Notes under the pieces: model-generated | What the model was told of the DNA's origin: nothing | Seen by the model: the letters and a program-made list of their open reading frames with translations, nothing else | The model's database searches: none | DNA from: Chaetoderma sp. LZ-2023a | Taxonomy: Eukaryota; Mollusca; Caudofoveata; Chaetodermatida; Chaetodermatidae | DNA: 64,000 bases | Assembly (NCBI GenBank): GCA_034401795.1 | Contig: CM067363.1 | Span: 26,086,688-26,150,687, forward strand | Direction: 5' to 3' | Translations under genes and position numbers: made by a program | Shown: in pieces, positions 21,822 to 34,094 of the stretch | Layout: the number at the start of each line of letters is the position of its first letter | How positions within the stretch are numbered: the stretch's first letter is position 1

Positions 21822-24130
21822 GGGGCTGCTGGGGGTCGTGGTCTTGTGGAACTTTCCCGCACAGAATTCAATGCGGCAGCAAGGTAGCAGGTGAAAGGTG
21901 CTGGAGATAGACCATCTCCCTGTGTGGAGTCGATTGATGTCTCAAACTCTACACACGTCATTGACTTGACTCACACGCTCAGCTTTGTGTCTGCAAGCAG
22001 TAGTCTTACTGGTCATAGCTCATCTTCATTGCAACTGGCCTGGCGAAGGATCTGCGAGCGTGTAATTGCGTCGAAGGCTCATGACATGCCAATGCCCATT
22101 TTGTGAAAGTCCCGGTGTTTGGACATGACCACCGACACACGCATGCGTTGAGCCCAAGGAATGTCTGCGCAGCTGCGTCCACGTTTGAAGCCACTTTAAC
22201 ATGATCCGGTGCAGTCATCGATCCTGTCTCGGATGTGGCATAGAGTAGCTTTAAATACGATTTTCCCTATGCTGTTGAGGAGGACACTGGGCCGCAGATT
22301 TGCTGGTGGACCAGGTGGCTTCTTCGGCGTGGTTAGTGCGATAACGGTGCCTTGGCCTACAGCACCGATGGGAAGGTGGTGCATAACAGCTGAATTGATT
22401 AGGAGCTTGATCGGTTTTGAGATAATGTCACTTGCATATATGAACAGTTCATTGCTCATGCCACCAAGCCCAGATGCACGTCCATTTTTCAGGGCTTTAA
22501 ATGCCTTCGCAACTTCTGCTGTTTTAATAGGTGTTAGTAATGACCTGGGTCTCCTGAGAACGGGTTCAAGAGGGCATCATCGTTGTCAGTGAACTGGCCC
22601 TTAAATCATTCTTGGATCGCGTCCGCTTCTCCATGGTCAGTCACAATAAAGTGATTTTCAGAGCTATGTACAGTGCGTGATGGTGTGTAGTCAGTAACTC
22701 TCAGCGCGTGACAGTCATCCGTAGCAGGGTTTCATCTGCTAGGGAGTATGCTTGATGAATAGTAAGACCGTTTAAGCATTCGCTAATGTGGCGCAGAGTG
22801 TTATTGTGCTCCCAGGGTAGTTTGGTGCAGTATCCACTTTGGCCACTTTGATAGATGCACAGCCGTAACACTTTCTGCTTTGCTGACAGTTTAATACTAG
22901 AGGGTCGTCAGTATACCTAGTTTGGTTGTGTTTAAGAACATATATGGTGCTGGTAGCTCCTGATTCCATAGAGTTCAGTGTTTTGGTTAGGGATTCGTTT
23001 GGATTGGAGCTGACGTCGATGTTAACTATCTCCTCCCCGAGGGGCTTTTTGTATGGCAGTTGAGTGTCAGTGTCGCTAGTGAGTTTGGGTAGGTGATATG
23101 TGACTCTAACCTCTTGCCTGGTATGGCGCTTATATATTAGGTAGAGATCGTTCATCTGAAGGCGTGTAATAACTGGCTTATGGTCACAATTGAAGTATGT
23201 GCCTCCATACGAACGAACGTTCTGGAGTAATGGTTTTGCTTCTGTCTTGCATAGTAGGAAGTCTATTTATTTGGTTGATGGCAGCTGTTGTAACCTCAGA
23301 ACCTTTTGAGGGGTTGCATCCAACAATGTGTCCAGTCCATGTTGTTCGGTGACCACATGGGTATTTGACAGCCGTATTTGTGGCAAATAGGCCATTGGAA
23401 ATAAGGAATGCCACCAGTGCATCCCCATTGGTGTTCCGTGTGCCCTATGATCCCATGCATATATAAAGTCCTGAACTGTTGTCCGCAATTCTGAGTTTAC
23501 CCAGCTTGGAGTTGAAATCTCCACACACGAACGGTTGCCATCTAGCTGGGAGTAATATGGCGAAGCTCAGTTCTGCATAGAAGGAGTCTAATATTGCCAG
23601 ATTCAGTTTGACTTTTTTTGGTAGTAGGGCCATATCCGCTGACAATGTGACACTTAGTGGCGGTGTGTTTTCGCGTAGGTATAGCCAGGTCGATGAATGC
23701 AAGCCGATCACTGACGCATCCAAAATAATGACATGTCCCATGACCCTTGGACCGATTACGCAGCCTAAACCCCGGTATGTGGCCTGTTTTTGCTCCATGA
23801 GCACTAACTTATGGCCTTCTGTATTTGCTGCTCTGGGTGTTTATCCACTTTGGTCTCTGGAATGCATGTACTATCGATGCTATAGTGTCTACAGTCTACA
23901 GTTTGCCTCTTTGATGTTGCACTTAGCCCACGTACATCCTACGTAGACATGGCAAGCTCCGGGGAAGATCGCGTCATCCAAGGATGTCGAGCACAGTTTC
24001 TTGTTTGAAGGTTAGACATAATCAGAGTTGCCTCTGTATGCGGATGTCAGCCCACAATCCTTGATGACTTAGTTTCCCAACAAAGTTGGTAGTTACAGAT
24101 GAGACCGGCATGGAGGTATCATCTTTCTCA
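21822..24130 (-). pseudogene. LINE-P, 5' part (endonuclease and RT fingers/palm), 3' end missing
   Basis: From 24130 down: ADIRIQRQL, then an APE-type endonuclease with IPETKVDKHPEQQI (the catalytic glutamate kept, near 23830) and WQPFVCGDFNSKLGKL (near 23500), TTWTGHIVGC, and an NQIN... segment. RT follows: NGRASGLGGMSNELF-type block (near 22450), KIVFKATLCHIRDRIDDCTG (near 22200), and STQGDGLSPAPF (motif B, near 21890). It ends just before motif C, fused to an HP1 arm. Stops and frameshifts are many. It is a sister of 28508-31682. Confidence 0.8.
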
Positions 24131-24164
24131 TATTGGTCAGACGTACTAATCTCACTAGTCCTAT

Positions 24165-24192
24165 TAATAATAATAATAATAATAATAATAGT
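24165..24192. repeat. (TAA)n microsatellite
   Basis: About nine TAA units just upstream (in element orientation) of the LINE-P 5' end; a common kind of site next to LINE insertions. Confidence 0.9.
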
Positions 24193-24689
24193 CCATTTGT
24201 AACGCGCCAAAATCCATGCTATTACCGTGATGCATTAGATCGCTGCGATGATGTAAGCTGGTGAGTGTGCCGAATGCACTTGCCAATAACATGCTGGCCT
24301 TGAAGAGCTATCTTGCACGATTCAAGCCAGATCATTTCAATATGGAAATACGTTCACCGATAGTCACAAATAAGTTTCACTTTGTTATATGACGAGAGAC
24401 TCCTCGATTTCCAAATATTTCAGAAGCTGAGTGTGTTAATTTGCTAATTTTTAGAAGGTATATCAGTCAATACGGTAGCGTGTTTTTACAATTCAGAGCA
24501 ATCCACACGGGAAATCATTGGATGCATAGCGACAAACACTGTGAAACTGTCTACGGATATTAAATAGCAGTGCCGCTGACGTAAGTTCTACCCATCATTG
24601 TCTCCGAGTTAGCTGGTCGACTATTTACTATCAAGGGTGATGGAGGGGTCAACACTTTAAATTGCAACGTCTGGATATTTATTAAAACG
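24193..24689. other. Unassigned sequence
   Basis: No gene or defined repeat seen. Confidence 0.4.
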
Positions 24690-25175
24690 CAAATCTTGCG
24701 AAACCACATAACGAAATTCAACCAAATTTGATATGTAAATTACCAAAAGTCAAAAGATCGAATTTTAATGTATGGAAATGTATTCTAAAGCAACTCCTGC
24801 GACACCGTTGCACCGAAGTTCGTATGTGAATTACCCATAACCTTGTGGAGTGCAGTTCACGAGCATATTTATATTTGGCCCCAAACTACGTGTGGTGGGG
24901 TGGATCAAAACGTCAAGAAATTAATTGTAATGTAACTCGTCAGAAACCATTATACAGAATTCAACCACATCTGGTATGCAAGTTACCTATACGAGTCCGG
25001 TTCATTCGCATTTGTCACCAACCACTGAAACCAGCTGATGAATTTTTCAATCAAATTTGGTGTGTCTGCTACCCAGATGATTTCGGAGTGCAATATGACA
25101 TTGATTGTAACGCAACCACTCCGAAACCATTAGATGTAATTCAACCAAATTTGGTATGTGAGGCCCCTCTATGAT
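24690..25175. repeat. Degenerate satellite, period about 100 bp
   Basis: Five related segments begin at about 24698, 24798, 24943, 25025 and 25122, each with GAAACCATTA, then AATTCAACCAAATTTGGTAT, then GTNAATTACCC-like sequence. Spacing varies from about 80 to 145. No protein frame is conserved from unit to unit. Confidence 0.7.
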
Positions 25176-25289
25176 TCCAGAGTGAAACAGTTCATTTACA
25201 TTTCTTCTGCATCCAGCACTACCAGGTGTTTAAAAGTCCAAAGAAGGGAATGCGGGAATTTGCCGTGGCACGTTACAACTGCGCAATCG

Positions 25290-26040
25290 TGTGTTACATA
25301 TTTTGAAATTAGTTTGACATTAACATCTTGGTCTCTCAGTCACATTGGTTTCAGAATTGTTAACAATCGAGTAATCTGCATGCTGCGTCATTGCAGTTGT
25401 ATGTTGATCAAACTCATGCATTCATTTATGTAGACTCGCAAACGTTTACCTTGTATTTGTAGACACTATGGCATTTAAAATGTGTATATCTGTGATTGCA
25501 TTTAACAATAACGCAGGAGTGATAAGAAGCAAAAAAGTCATACAAGATTCAGCTCAGCATATGCCATATGCATAGAGCCATGTTGAATGGTTTATTTTAG
25601 CTAGAACATTAAGCTGTGCATGATCATACAATAGGAGAAGTCATTCATTTTCAACTATGTTAGTCAGCCAGTTGGTGAATCGGTCAGCGGATTGGTCAGT
25701 AGATCGATTAATCAGTCATTTGTTCAGATAGCTGAGCGATCTGTGTAGTGGTCGGCCACACAATCGATCGTTCGGTTAGACGATCGGTCTGCCACTCACT
25801 CGGCATGTGGGTCTATCGTTTGGTCGGTAGGTAGGTTGGTCCGTTAGTCGGTCGCTGGGTCGGTCAGCGGTTGGTGGTTCAGTTGGCCGGTTCATCAGTT
25901 GGTTAGTTGATCAGTCTGTCAATCTGTCTGCTACACGGTCGGCTGGGCAATAACTCGTCCCCTAAGTTAGTCGCTTATCCAATCAGTCTGTCAGTCAGTT
26001 CGTCAGTCAGTTGGTAGACAATATGGCATGGTTGGTTCCA
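25290..26040. repeat. Duplicated block with GGTC/GTCG tetranucleotide tract, copy 1
   Basis: An HP1-like half-core (25305-25365) is followed by TGCATTCATT...CCTTGTATTTGTAGAC and then 25660-26010 rich in GGTCAGT, GGTCGGT and GTTGGTC. The same order occurs at 35860-36330, including the exit sequence TTCCAACATGTTGATAGCTT versus TTCCAAAAAGTTGACATCTT. Confidence 0.7.
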
Positions 26041-26499
26041 ACATGTTGATAGCTTAATCGATGCAAAAGCCAAGTGGACAATCACCAACTCTAATCAAAC
26101 AAGACCCTGTCGCATTTCTCGAGACTAATCTATTATCTGGCAGGATCCCTGGTCTGGAAGTAAATAGCTTTTCGCATCAGTAATTTCATACGAATTTCTG
26201 CCCACCTCCATGAGAGTTCGTCATTGTGTCTGATAATGAAAATCAGCTGCCTTCCTATATATAAGAGCAAGACTTGATAATTGACCTGGAAAATGAGATT
26301 TTTTGAAACTATCAGTCTCCAAGAGACGTCGACACACAAACAACAATCATGGATTTACGCCACTATAAGGCAGACACCACATTTTTATTTTTTACGGACT
26401 AAAAAGCAACGAAGCGTCTTTGTGCAAGATGACGCCTTGATAGGTCATTTCCTCAGCATGTCAACCGAGCACTTAATTCATGAATCCATTTCATGACTG
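26041..26499. other. Unassigned sequence
   Basis: No gene seen; the 26470-26500 end (AATTCATGAATCCATTTC) resembles 33046-33064, upstream of another HP1 fragment. Confidence 0.4.
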
Positions 26500-26805
26500 A
26501 TTCGAGTAATCCAGTGTTTAACGCGTAATAGTCCGACACGTTGTACGAAGTGTATGTTTTTGCTATTTAAGAAGCACACTTTTGAATATTTTGAAAATAA
26601 TTTGGCACGACGCTGTTGCTGACATAGCCACAACACCCAGTCAAATTAGTTTTAAAAAATTCAATGGCTTACCTGTATAATATTTTTCTGGAACTCGATA
26701 GTCAGCGAGTTCTGAGATTGATCAATCTCAACACGAGCGAGGCGTGGGCATAGCTTAGCTAGATATGGGCGGGGAATAGCTAACACTGGAAAGGGCCATT
26801 TCGTG
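26500..26805. mobile_element. HP1 hairpin MITE, left end eroded
   Basis: It reads TTTAACGCGTAATAGTCCGA ... core with GTTGCTGACATAGCCACAAC ... TTCAATGGCTTACCTGTATA ... CGAGCGAGGCGTGGGCATAG ... CACTGGAAAGGGCC, followed by ATTT. The CRE-bearing outer arm is missing. Confidence 0.75.
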
Positions 26806-27269
26806 TTGATTTTGCATTGGTGTGTATTGTATGTATTTGCGCATACGTATGTGTGCACATATATGGCAGTGATTCTAACAGCATGTGTATCGGTGTGGTG
26901 TATGTACTGTTGATTGAGTGATTGTGGATGCCCTAGCTGCATGCGGACGGAAGAACGGGCGGATGCATAGACAGACAGATAGACAGAATTCGTGCAACCA
27001 CCATGTAGGTAGTCAACTTATCTTATATGAAAGGCAGGCATATATTTAAACACCAGTTCACATTGACCTTACACGTATCTTCCTATCCTTATTGCCTAAT
27101 GGCAATTAGAGCAAATTACATGTTGCATAATGTCAGCATCGCTCCCAGTGCCACATTGGCTTGTACGGCTGTACCCTTAGCTAATGATGTGTTTGTGGGA
27201 GCAGGTCACTAGAATAAATTCAATTCTTAAAGATTTACTCGTGAATCAAATGCAGTTAAAGATTCCCAT
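26806..27269. other. Unassigned sequence
   Basis: 26820-26900 is GT-rich; 26970-26990 has GACAGACAGATAGACAGA. No gene seen. Confidence 0.4.
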
Positions 27270-27510
27270 CATATATAAGCTGTTGAATATTTTGAAAAGA
27301 ATTATACTAGGTGTTGTTTGCTGCCTAACAGCGCCCAGTCGAATTAGTTTCAAAAAATCCAACAGAATGGTTAATAAATAGGAAAGCCATACAATTCGTC
27401 CATCCGGGCGGACTATTGCGCGTTTTTGACAGACTTAGATACGTTCTTCATGACATAATTTAGCGTGCCGTTAACCTACATGTGACGTAATTCATTATGC
27501 CGCTAAATAT
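27270..27510. mobile_element. HP1 fragment: core and CRE arm
   Basis: TAAGCTGTTGAATATTTTGA, GTTTGCTGCCTAACAGCGCC, GTTTCAAAAAATCCAACAG, then CATACAATTCGTCCATCC and CTACATGTGACGTAATTCAT. The CGCCCATC arm is missing. Confidence 0.7.
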
Positions 27511-28339
27511 TTGATTAGCAGATTTGATTCCTCTATTACCCAATGTCATTTACAACATTAGTAGAGATTAGCTATGCTCTATCTTTCAAAATAAGCGATA
27601 TGCCTTGTGTTGATTATTTTGAAACCATATCGACAAGGGGCTTTTGTAAAATTGTAATTGTAAGTGTAATGCATGGTTAAGGGTATTTATTGACTCAGCA
27701 TTAGTGCTCTGTTTTACAAATATCTTCGAACATACATGATACATGTCACCTGTCTGTCCGTTGATGGTACAGTATGCTATTCGGGTATATATGTCCATAT
27801 TATTCCAGTTGAAATGTTTAGAAGTTTGCGGCTAAAATTGGTTCCTATTTGTAATCCAATCTAGTATAATTCCTCTCAGAAATCATTTGACATGATCAAA
27901 CTACCAGAGCATCAATGGCACAAGGATTACCTGAGTGGCTCTTGGATAATTGGCATGTCAGTCAAGTCAGATATATCTTTGTGTGATATGGCATTGATGT
28001 ATTTTCATCATAACCCTTTGATCTCTTCGGGCACGTGAATAAAATTCAGTAAACAGACTGCAGCCGTCAAACCTATTGTCAAAGTGCAAGCACCTGTAAT
28101 ACTTCTAACGAACACTCATTGGATGACTATGGCTCGTTTCAAGTACAGACTATTATGAAATGGCCTATCAGGGACATATCACCTCCACGCACTCAATGGC
28201 ACGACGTGTTAGATCAACTGCTGCATAGACGCCGATGCCAATGCAATCACCACATAGAAGGAAAGAACTCTCACCGCTCAAAGAAAAATAAGTGTACGAA
28301 AATAAGTGTACAACCCCGGAGACGGATGCCAATGTACAC
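27511..28339. other. Unassigned sequence with a short duplicated block
   Basis: 27865-27990 (CCTCTCAGAAATCATTTGAC ... GATAATTGGCATGTCAGTCA) matches 45275-45375, in both places downstream of an HP1 CRE arm. No gene seen. Confidence 0.45.
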
Positions 28340-28480
28340 TAAATGAATACTGGCTACCATCCTGTGTTTATAAGTATCGGAATAGATAGGCAAATTTAGA
28401 AATTTAGAAAGAGTATAAAGTTAATAACAGAACTGTGCTAATTAATGGGCAATCCACATAGCAAGAGTGTCTTATTATAA
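28340..28480. repeat. Rep3 fragment, copy b
   Basis: TTAGAAA...GTTAATAACAGAACTGTGCT, then GGCAATCCACATAGC, matches 12060-12130 of Rep3 copy a. Confidence 0.55.
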
Positions 28481-28556
28481 AGGTGAGTTTGCGGTCGCAC
28501 TATATATGATTTCTGTATTCTGCGGCTGTGGTAGTAGAAACATCCTACAGGTTCAA

Positions 28557-29236
28557 TCAGTCCTTCTTCGCTTTTGCCCACTGTGTCTTGTCCTCAGCCG
28601 AAATCCTTAGCTTCCTCAGGTCCATTCTTGACTTGAGTGTACCGAGTCCTGCTTTCTTGAGGTCAGCTCGTAGCACGCTTCGCAGATGTATGTAATGCCA
28701 TCCTCTGCTGCCTTTGTATTTGCTGACACCGAGTAGGGGGAATTCCAAGGCTCTCTGTGCTGGTGTCTCTTCTGGCATCGTTAGCACATGGCCAACCATA
28801 GGCCATCTTTGCTGGGCGATTTGTACAGACAGCGGTGACGTATTACACATCTTGCATTGTGTATCGTTGGAAATTATGCTGGCTGGCCATCGGTGTCCAG
28901 TGTTGCGGGGGTAGGCATCGAGTTTGTATAGTGCTGCCGTTGGAGCTGCCCAGCTACCACAGTTATACAGCTTCAAGGATACGCACGTTGCATTGTATAC
29001 ACGTAGCTCTTTATCAAGGGCATTTTTGATCTACAAATCCATAGCTGCCAGAAGGACTGGAAAGCTATGTTCCCCATGATGCAGCGTGCAGAAATGGCAG
29101 CATTACTGCAAAGCAGTGAGCCCAAGATTTTACTTTTCCTCCATGGTTCACCGCCACAAAGTGGGCCGTCATTTTCTATAGTTGCATGCTTTGTCGTTAG
29201 GTATATGTGGGTGAACTCTTTTTTGGATTCATTCAT
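28557..29236 (-). pseudogene. LINE-P post-RT and C-terminal domain remnant
   Basis: 29236-28973 reads MNESKKEFTHIYLTTKHATI then GGEPWRKSKILGSLLCSNA and FWQLWICRSKMPLIKS. After a shift, 28976-28557 reads LYNCGSWAAPTAALYKLDAY, AQQRWPMVGHVLTMPEETPA, SKYKGSRGWHYIHLRSVLRA and DKTQWAKAKKD before a stop. The W..GH(V/I)L.M block followed by basic residues is typical of the C-termini of RTE/CR1-like invertebrate elements. This domain is what survives, in pieces, in the three duplicons. Confidence 0.75.
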
Positions 29237-29299
29237 AATGAGATTCTTAATTTTTAGTTTGCTTGCAGCTATTGGGAGAAGTTCGCCAAGGGGGTTCTT

Positions 29300-30096
29300 T
29301 TAGTCGTCTATGAATTCCACACCGTCGGCATATTCCATCTCTAGCGACAATCCCCCGTATTGACACTGGGGGCGGTTGGGGGGGGGGTTGTCGTCTTGTG
29401 GAACTTTCCAGCACAGATTGCAATGGAGCAGCAAGGTAGCGGATGAAAAGCAGCGGAGATAGACCATCTCCCTGTGGGGAGCCGAGTGATGTCTCAAACT
29501 CTACAGACTTCACTGACTTGACTCGTACTCTCAGCGTGGTGTCTGCACGCAGTATGTTCACTAGTAGTAGCGTATCTGCATTGCAACTGGCCTGGCGTAG
29601 GATCTTTGCACGTTTAATTGCGTCGAAGGCTCGTGACATGTCAATGCCCATTTTGTGGAAGTCTCAGTTTGGACATGACTACCGACACACGTATGCGTGG
29701 AGCCCATACAAGGTCCGCGCAGCTGCGTCCACGGTTGGCGCCACTTTGACATCATCCGGTGCAGTCATCGATCTTGTCTCGGATGTGGCATAGAGTAACA
29801 TTAAATACGATTTTCTGTATGATGTTGAGGAGCACAATGGTGGGCCAGGTGGATTTTTGTGCTTGGATGGTGCGATATGGGTGCCTTGGCCTACAGCATC
29901 GATGGGAATGTGGTGCATAAAAGCTGAATTGCGTGATCGGTTTTGAGATAATATCATTTGCATATTTGAATATTTCATTGCTCATGCCATCCAGTCCAGA
30001 TGCACGTCCATTTTTCAAGGCTTTAAGTGTGATCTCAACTTCTGATATTTTAATTTGTGTTAGTAATGGCATGGGGTCTCCTGAGAACGGGTGCAA
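29300..30096 (-). pseudogene. LINE-P reverse transcriptase remnant
   Basis: Blocks in order: ALKNGRASGLDGMSNEIFKY (30000-30050), LLNIIQKIVFNVTLCHIRDK (29770-29840), motif A MGIDMSRAFDAIKRAKIL (29595-29651), motif B GSPQGDGLSPLLF (about 29470), motif C MEYADGVEFIDD (29300-29345). The second aspartate of YADD is glycine, so the polymerase would be dead even without the frameshifts. This is the region reverse-transcribing the element RNA in active relatives. Confidence 0.8.
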
Positions 30097-30720
30097 GGGC
30101 TCATCATCATTGGCAGTGAACTATTCTTTGAACAATTATTGGATCGCTTTTCCCTGGTCAGTCCCAATAAATTGTCATTCAGAGTTGTGTACAGTGAGTG
30201 GTGGTGTGCAGTCAGTATCTCTCAGGGATCGGGCTACCTGACACATTTTGTGACAGTCATCCGTGGCAGTGATTTCATCATCTAGGGTGTCTGCCTGTTG
30301 AATAGAAAGATATTTTAAGCATTCGCTAATGTGGCGCAGAATAATAATGCGCTCCCGGCGTTGTTTTGTGCGGTATCCACTTTGGCCACTTTGATAGATG
30401 CACAGCCGTAATGCTTTCTGCTCCGTTGACAGTTTTATTACTATAGGGTCGTCAGTATACCTAGTTTGGTTGTTTTTTAGAACAGCTATGGTGCTGGTAG
30501 GGATGATGCCATAGATTTCAGTATGTTGGGGAGGGCTTCGTTTGGATCGGAGCTGACATCGATGTTAGCTATCTGCTCCCCGAGGGCTTTTTTGTATGAC
30601 ATATGAGTGTCAGTGTCGCTGATGAGCTTGGGTAGGTTGTAGGTGACTCTACCCTCTTGCCTGGTATGGTGTGTATATAGTAGGTAGAGATCGTTCATCT
30701 GAAGGCGTGTAATGACTATC

Positions 30721-31487
30721 TTATGGCCATAATAATAGGTCCGTGCCTCCATACGAGCGAGCGTTCCGGAGTAATCGTGTTGCTTCTGTTTTGCATAGTA
30801 TGAAGTCTATTTGGTTGAAGACAGCTGTTGTAGCCATAGAACCTCTTGAGCCTTTGCGATCAGTAATGTGACCAGTCCATGTTGTCTGGTGATGGCATGG
30901 GTATTTAAAAGCCGTATTTGTGACAAATAGGCCATTGTAACTAAGGAATGTCACAATTGCATCGCCATTGCTGTTGGGTGTGCCCTCTCATAGGATCCCA
31001 TGCATACGCCATGTCCTGAACTTTTGGCCGCAATTCCGAGTTTACCGTGCTTGGAGTTGAATTCTCCACACACGAACACTTGCCATCTAGCTAGGAGTGT
31101 AATGTCGTAGCTCAGTTCTGCATTAGAAGGAATCTAATACTGCTAGATTCTCTTTGGCTTGTTCGGTAGTTACGCCATATGCGTTGACAATTCGAGTGGT
31201 GGTGTGTGTTCGCGTAGGTACAGCCAGGTCGATGAATGCAACGCGATCACTGACGTATCCAAAACTAATGGCATAATCCAAGACCCTTGGTCCGATTACG
31301 AAGCCTAAGCTCCGGTATATGGCCTGTTTTTGCCCATGAGCACTAGCTTATGGCATGCCTGTAGTTGCTGCTCTGGGTGTTTAGCTACTTTAGCCGCTTC
31401 AATGCATGCAATATCGATGTTATAGTGTTCACGGTCTGCACCTAAGGTTTGCCTCTTTGATGTTGTACTCAGACACGTACATTCCAC
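30721..31487 (-). pseudogene. LINE-P endonuclease remnant
   Basis: This would nick target DNA to prime reverse transcription. YNIDIACIEAAKVAKHPEQQ (31350-31430) corresponds to the IQETK motif; the catalytic glutamate is replaced here (EAA instead of QET), while the copy at 21822-24130 keeps PET. Further blocks: GVCGEFNSKHG-like around 31070 (shifted frame), YPCHHQTTWTGHITDRKGSR and FNQIDFILCKTEATRLLRNA (30730-30930), the usual end of the fold. The reading frame is broken several times between blocks. Confidence 0.75.
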
Positions 31488-31734
31488 TTAGCTATGGTAA
31501 GCTCCTGGGAAGATTGCGTCGTCCGAGGATGTCGAGCACAATTTCTTGTTTGAAGAAGGGTAGACATAATCAGAGTTGCCTCTGTATGCGGATGTCAGCC
31601 CGCAATCCTTGAAGACTTAGTTTCCCACCAAAGTTGGTACTTACGGGGGAGACCGCTGTGAAGGTGTCTTCTTTCTCCAGTAACACTAACCCATACAAAT
31701 TTACTTTTTTACTGTGCAGTCTGTAATTGAAAAT

Positions 31735-31990
31735 TGCTGATGACGTGAGCATGTGGCCATTGTGATACTCATCATATTGTCAGTGTCTCAATCTGGCACC
31801 TGTCCCTTGTAAAATAGCAACTTATTTCGGAGAATGCATGCACAAGTTTCCAAATTAATTTGTAAGATACTGATATATTTATCGGCGACTGGCTCTACGC
31901 ACAGGAGTATTGTCATGCGTTGACTAAATCTATTGTTGATGCACATACTGAGAGAGGGAGAGAAGGACATTTAGGAATAGGATATATACT
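31735..31990. repeat. Rep3 fragment, copy c
   Basis: GATGACGTGAGCATGTGGCC ... GTGTCTCAATCTGGCACCTG aligns with 41615-41730 and with 12218-12240. It lies directly upstream (in element orientation) of LINE-P. Confidence 0.45.
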
Positions 31991-33109
31991 CAGTTATATG
32001 GCAAAAGTGATCCGATTCACCCGTTAAAAGCATATTAATTTATATGGTCATACGTGAATGAGCAGATTTTGTGCATGGCACGGCATATTAACACTACACG
32101 CACGCCCCCTTGTGGAATGATCGGAATTGTCAAGCAGATTTCGGACATCATGCTCAAAGGTCACCACTTGACAGCCGACATCATAATCAAATGGCGTGGA
32201 TAAATAGGGCAGATGGCACTGATCAGATTTTAAACGGCTGAATGGACTCTTCCTTTTTCAAATTAGTTTCAAAATATCTAACAGCTTACCTGGTCTGCAT
32301 TGAAATTGAAATCATACGGGTTTACTGTTCAATGATTTTCCATTAACACACCCGCATAAATTACCATAGATTAGCTAAGCTGGATAAGGAATAATTAGAA
32401 CCGAGTTGCTCTATTCTTCCAATAGCATCAGACTGGGAGCTCTTAGTCTATTGTTTGTCACTTTGTAATCATATGGCTACCAAATTGCATCTCATGTAAC
32501 ATATTCCAGTTCCGTATGAAGTTCTGAAACGCATGCAATCTATCACTATCCCCATATTACGCTGCAGCTAAACCTAAATATAAATCTCCAAAAATGATGC
32601 AACTATTGTATTATAATATCATGTGTGGATCCCCATTGCTGCCAGCTCATTTGGGAGTTCATCCGATTGCTGGTTCCAAGATAAAGTACCATTCATATAG
32701 AGTAGCGGACGTATCGGCATTCCATAGCACACTCATCTATCGGCATTGTAATGGTGTATAGTTAATGCACAATTGTTTTCAGTTTGCCTTCCGCTGATAA
32801 GGGTGGCCGCATTTGTGCCATTTAATCTCGAAATACGTTGATGTCAAAGTAACTCTACATGAAAGCAGTTACATATTCGAAATGCAATTAACATGAGAGA
32901 AATTTCTTCCTTTGAATAAGACACGGTTGAGAATTTGATGTAACGGTGTCTTAGTGCTGAAAGACATTCTTTGCAAATCAAAAACATATGCTTACTTGTC
33001 AGTAGTTGATGAGTTAAGTGTCTTTCTTCGTAATCGAATTCATGAATCCATTTCCTCAGGCAATCATATGACATCATACTCCTCTGCATGCCGTGTAGGA
33101 TGGCAGCAT
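31991..33109. other. Unassigned sequence with one HP1 arm
   Basis: 32258-32315 is a single HP1 arm (CAAATTAGTTTCAAAATATC, then CAGCTTACCTGG). The remainder has no gene or repeat that I can support; the open frame at 32844-33215 runs into the next HP1 fragment. Confidence 0.45.
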
Positions 33110-33285
33110 TACTTTGGCACCCACTAACATGATTTTCAAAACAGTCGACATAGTACCTGTTTTGTTGCCTGCATATTAATAAGCAGGGTGTTCTGGGATC
33201 GATCGGTCCCAACACAGCCGAGGTGTGGGTGGATCTTAGCTAGAGATGGGCGATGCATAGCTAAAACTGGAAAGGTGCATTCTAC
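33110..33285. mobile_element. HP1 right-hand fragment
   Basis: TGATTTTCAAAACAGTCGAC, CGATCGGTCCCAACACAGCC, GAGGTGTGGGTGGATCTTAG, ending CTGGAAAGGTGC followed by ATT. The core and opposite arm are lost. Confidence 0.7.
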
Positions 33286-34094
33286 GTGCAGAATGTGTAT
33301 CTACGCTGTTGTTGGCATTGAAACTAATTTGACAAAAACTGGTTGCTGGTATATTTGATGGCACATCCCTCAGTTCGAGTAGCATACTACTATTAATTAG
33401 ACTATATCTTGCATTATCAAATATGGTTTTGGTATGCCATTAGTTGTGTTCTATGCGAACTAACGTCAGCTAATTATAGATATGTCAGTGGAAACAAGTT
33501 ATGATGACATAATATTAATATCAATGTACTCCACACACTTTAGTAATGCGTGACGTTACTTTATCAACGGAATCCATGATGTTATACAACTGGCGTGGTA
33601 ATGCCGTGACAATCATGTTGTTCGGCACTGTGCATATCTCCAGAGACTCGGTGAATCAGAGAGAATATGTGGAAGTAAAAACCACCAATATTTATATCAA
33701 ATTGCTTGTCATTGACATCTGTGAAACCATATATGCTTGCTACATGTTTGAATGCCATCTAAACAAGGGTTAGTACGATATGGCATAATAAGTATCGCTT
33801 TGTTAGATGAAGTTTGTGGAAGATGGCCGTGTTAATCTTCTATTTTTAGAAGATGGTGGAATCACAGGGCTCGAAAAGTAGAAACATATTTTTGGCCCAG
33901 GGGCAAGTATGCCATTTAAATTAGGTTGCGAGACTGAACGTCCAGGTTGCAGATTTCTGTAAATCTTGCTGAAAATATGTATTGTTGTAAGCTATACAGA
34001 CTACAGAATCCTTGTAAATACTAACTCAAGCATTATAGTAGACTGTTACCCTTCATGTCAGCCAACCACGGCGTCCGTAGTGGCATTGAGAATG
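33286..34094. other. Unassigned sequence
   Basis: A single HP1-like arm (GAAACTAATTTGACAAAAAC) lies at 33320. No gene seen. Confidence 0.4.

Larger units (their letters stand above)
28508..31682 (-). mobile_element. LINE-P, near full-length, inactive
   Basis: It is an APE-type non-LTR retrotransposon lying on the minus strand: 5' side at about 31682, endonuclease, RT, C-terminal domain, and a 3' end at CCGCAGAATACAG (about 28508). The 5' boundary is where similarity with 21822-24130 fades (both have CTTTCTC near 31677 and 24128). No RNase H domain is seen. All other LINE-P fragments in the window are colinear with parts of this one, which makes it the best reference copy. Frameshifts and stops throughout mean it cannot now move by itself. 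Confidence 0.85.
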
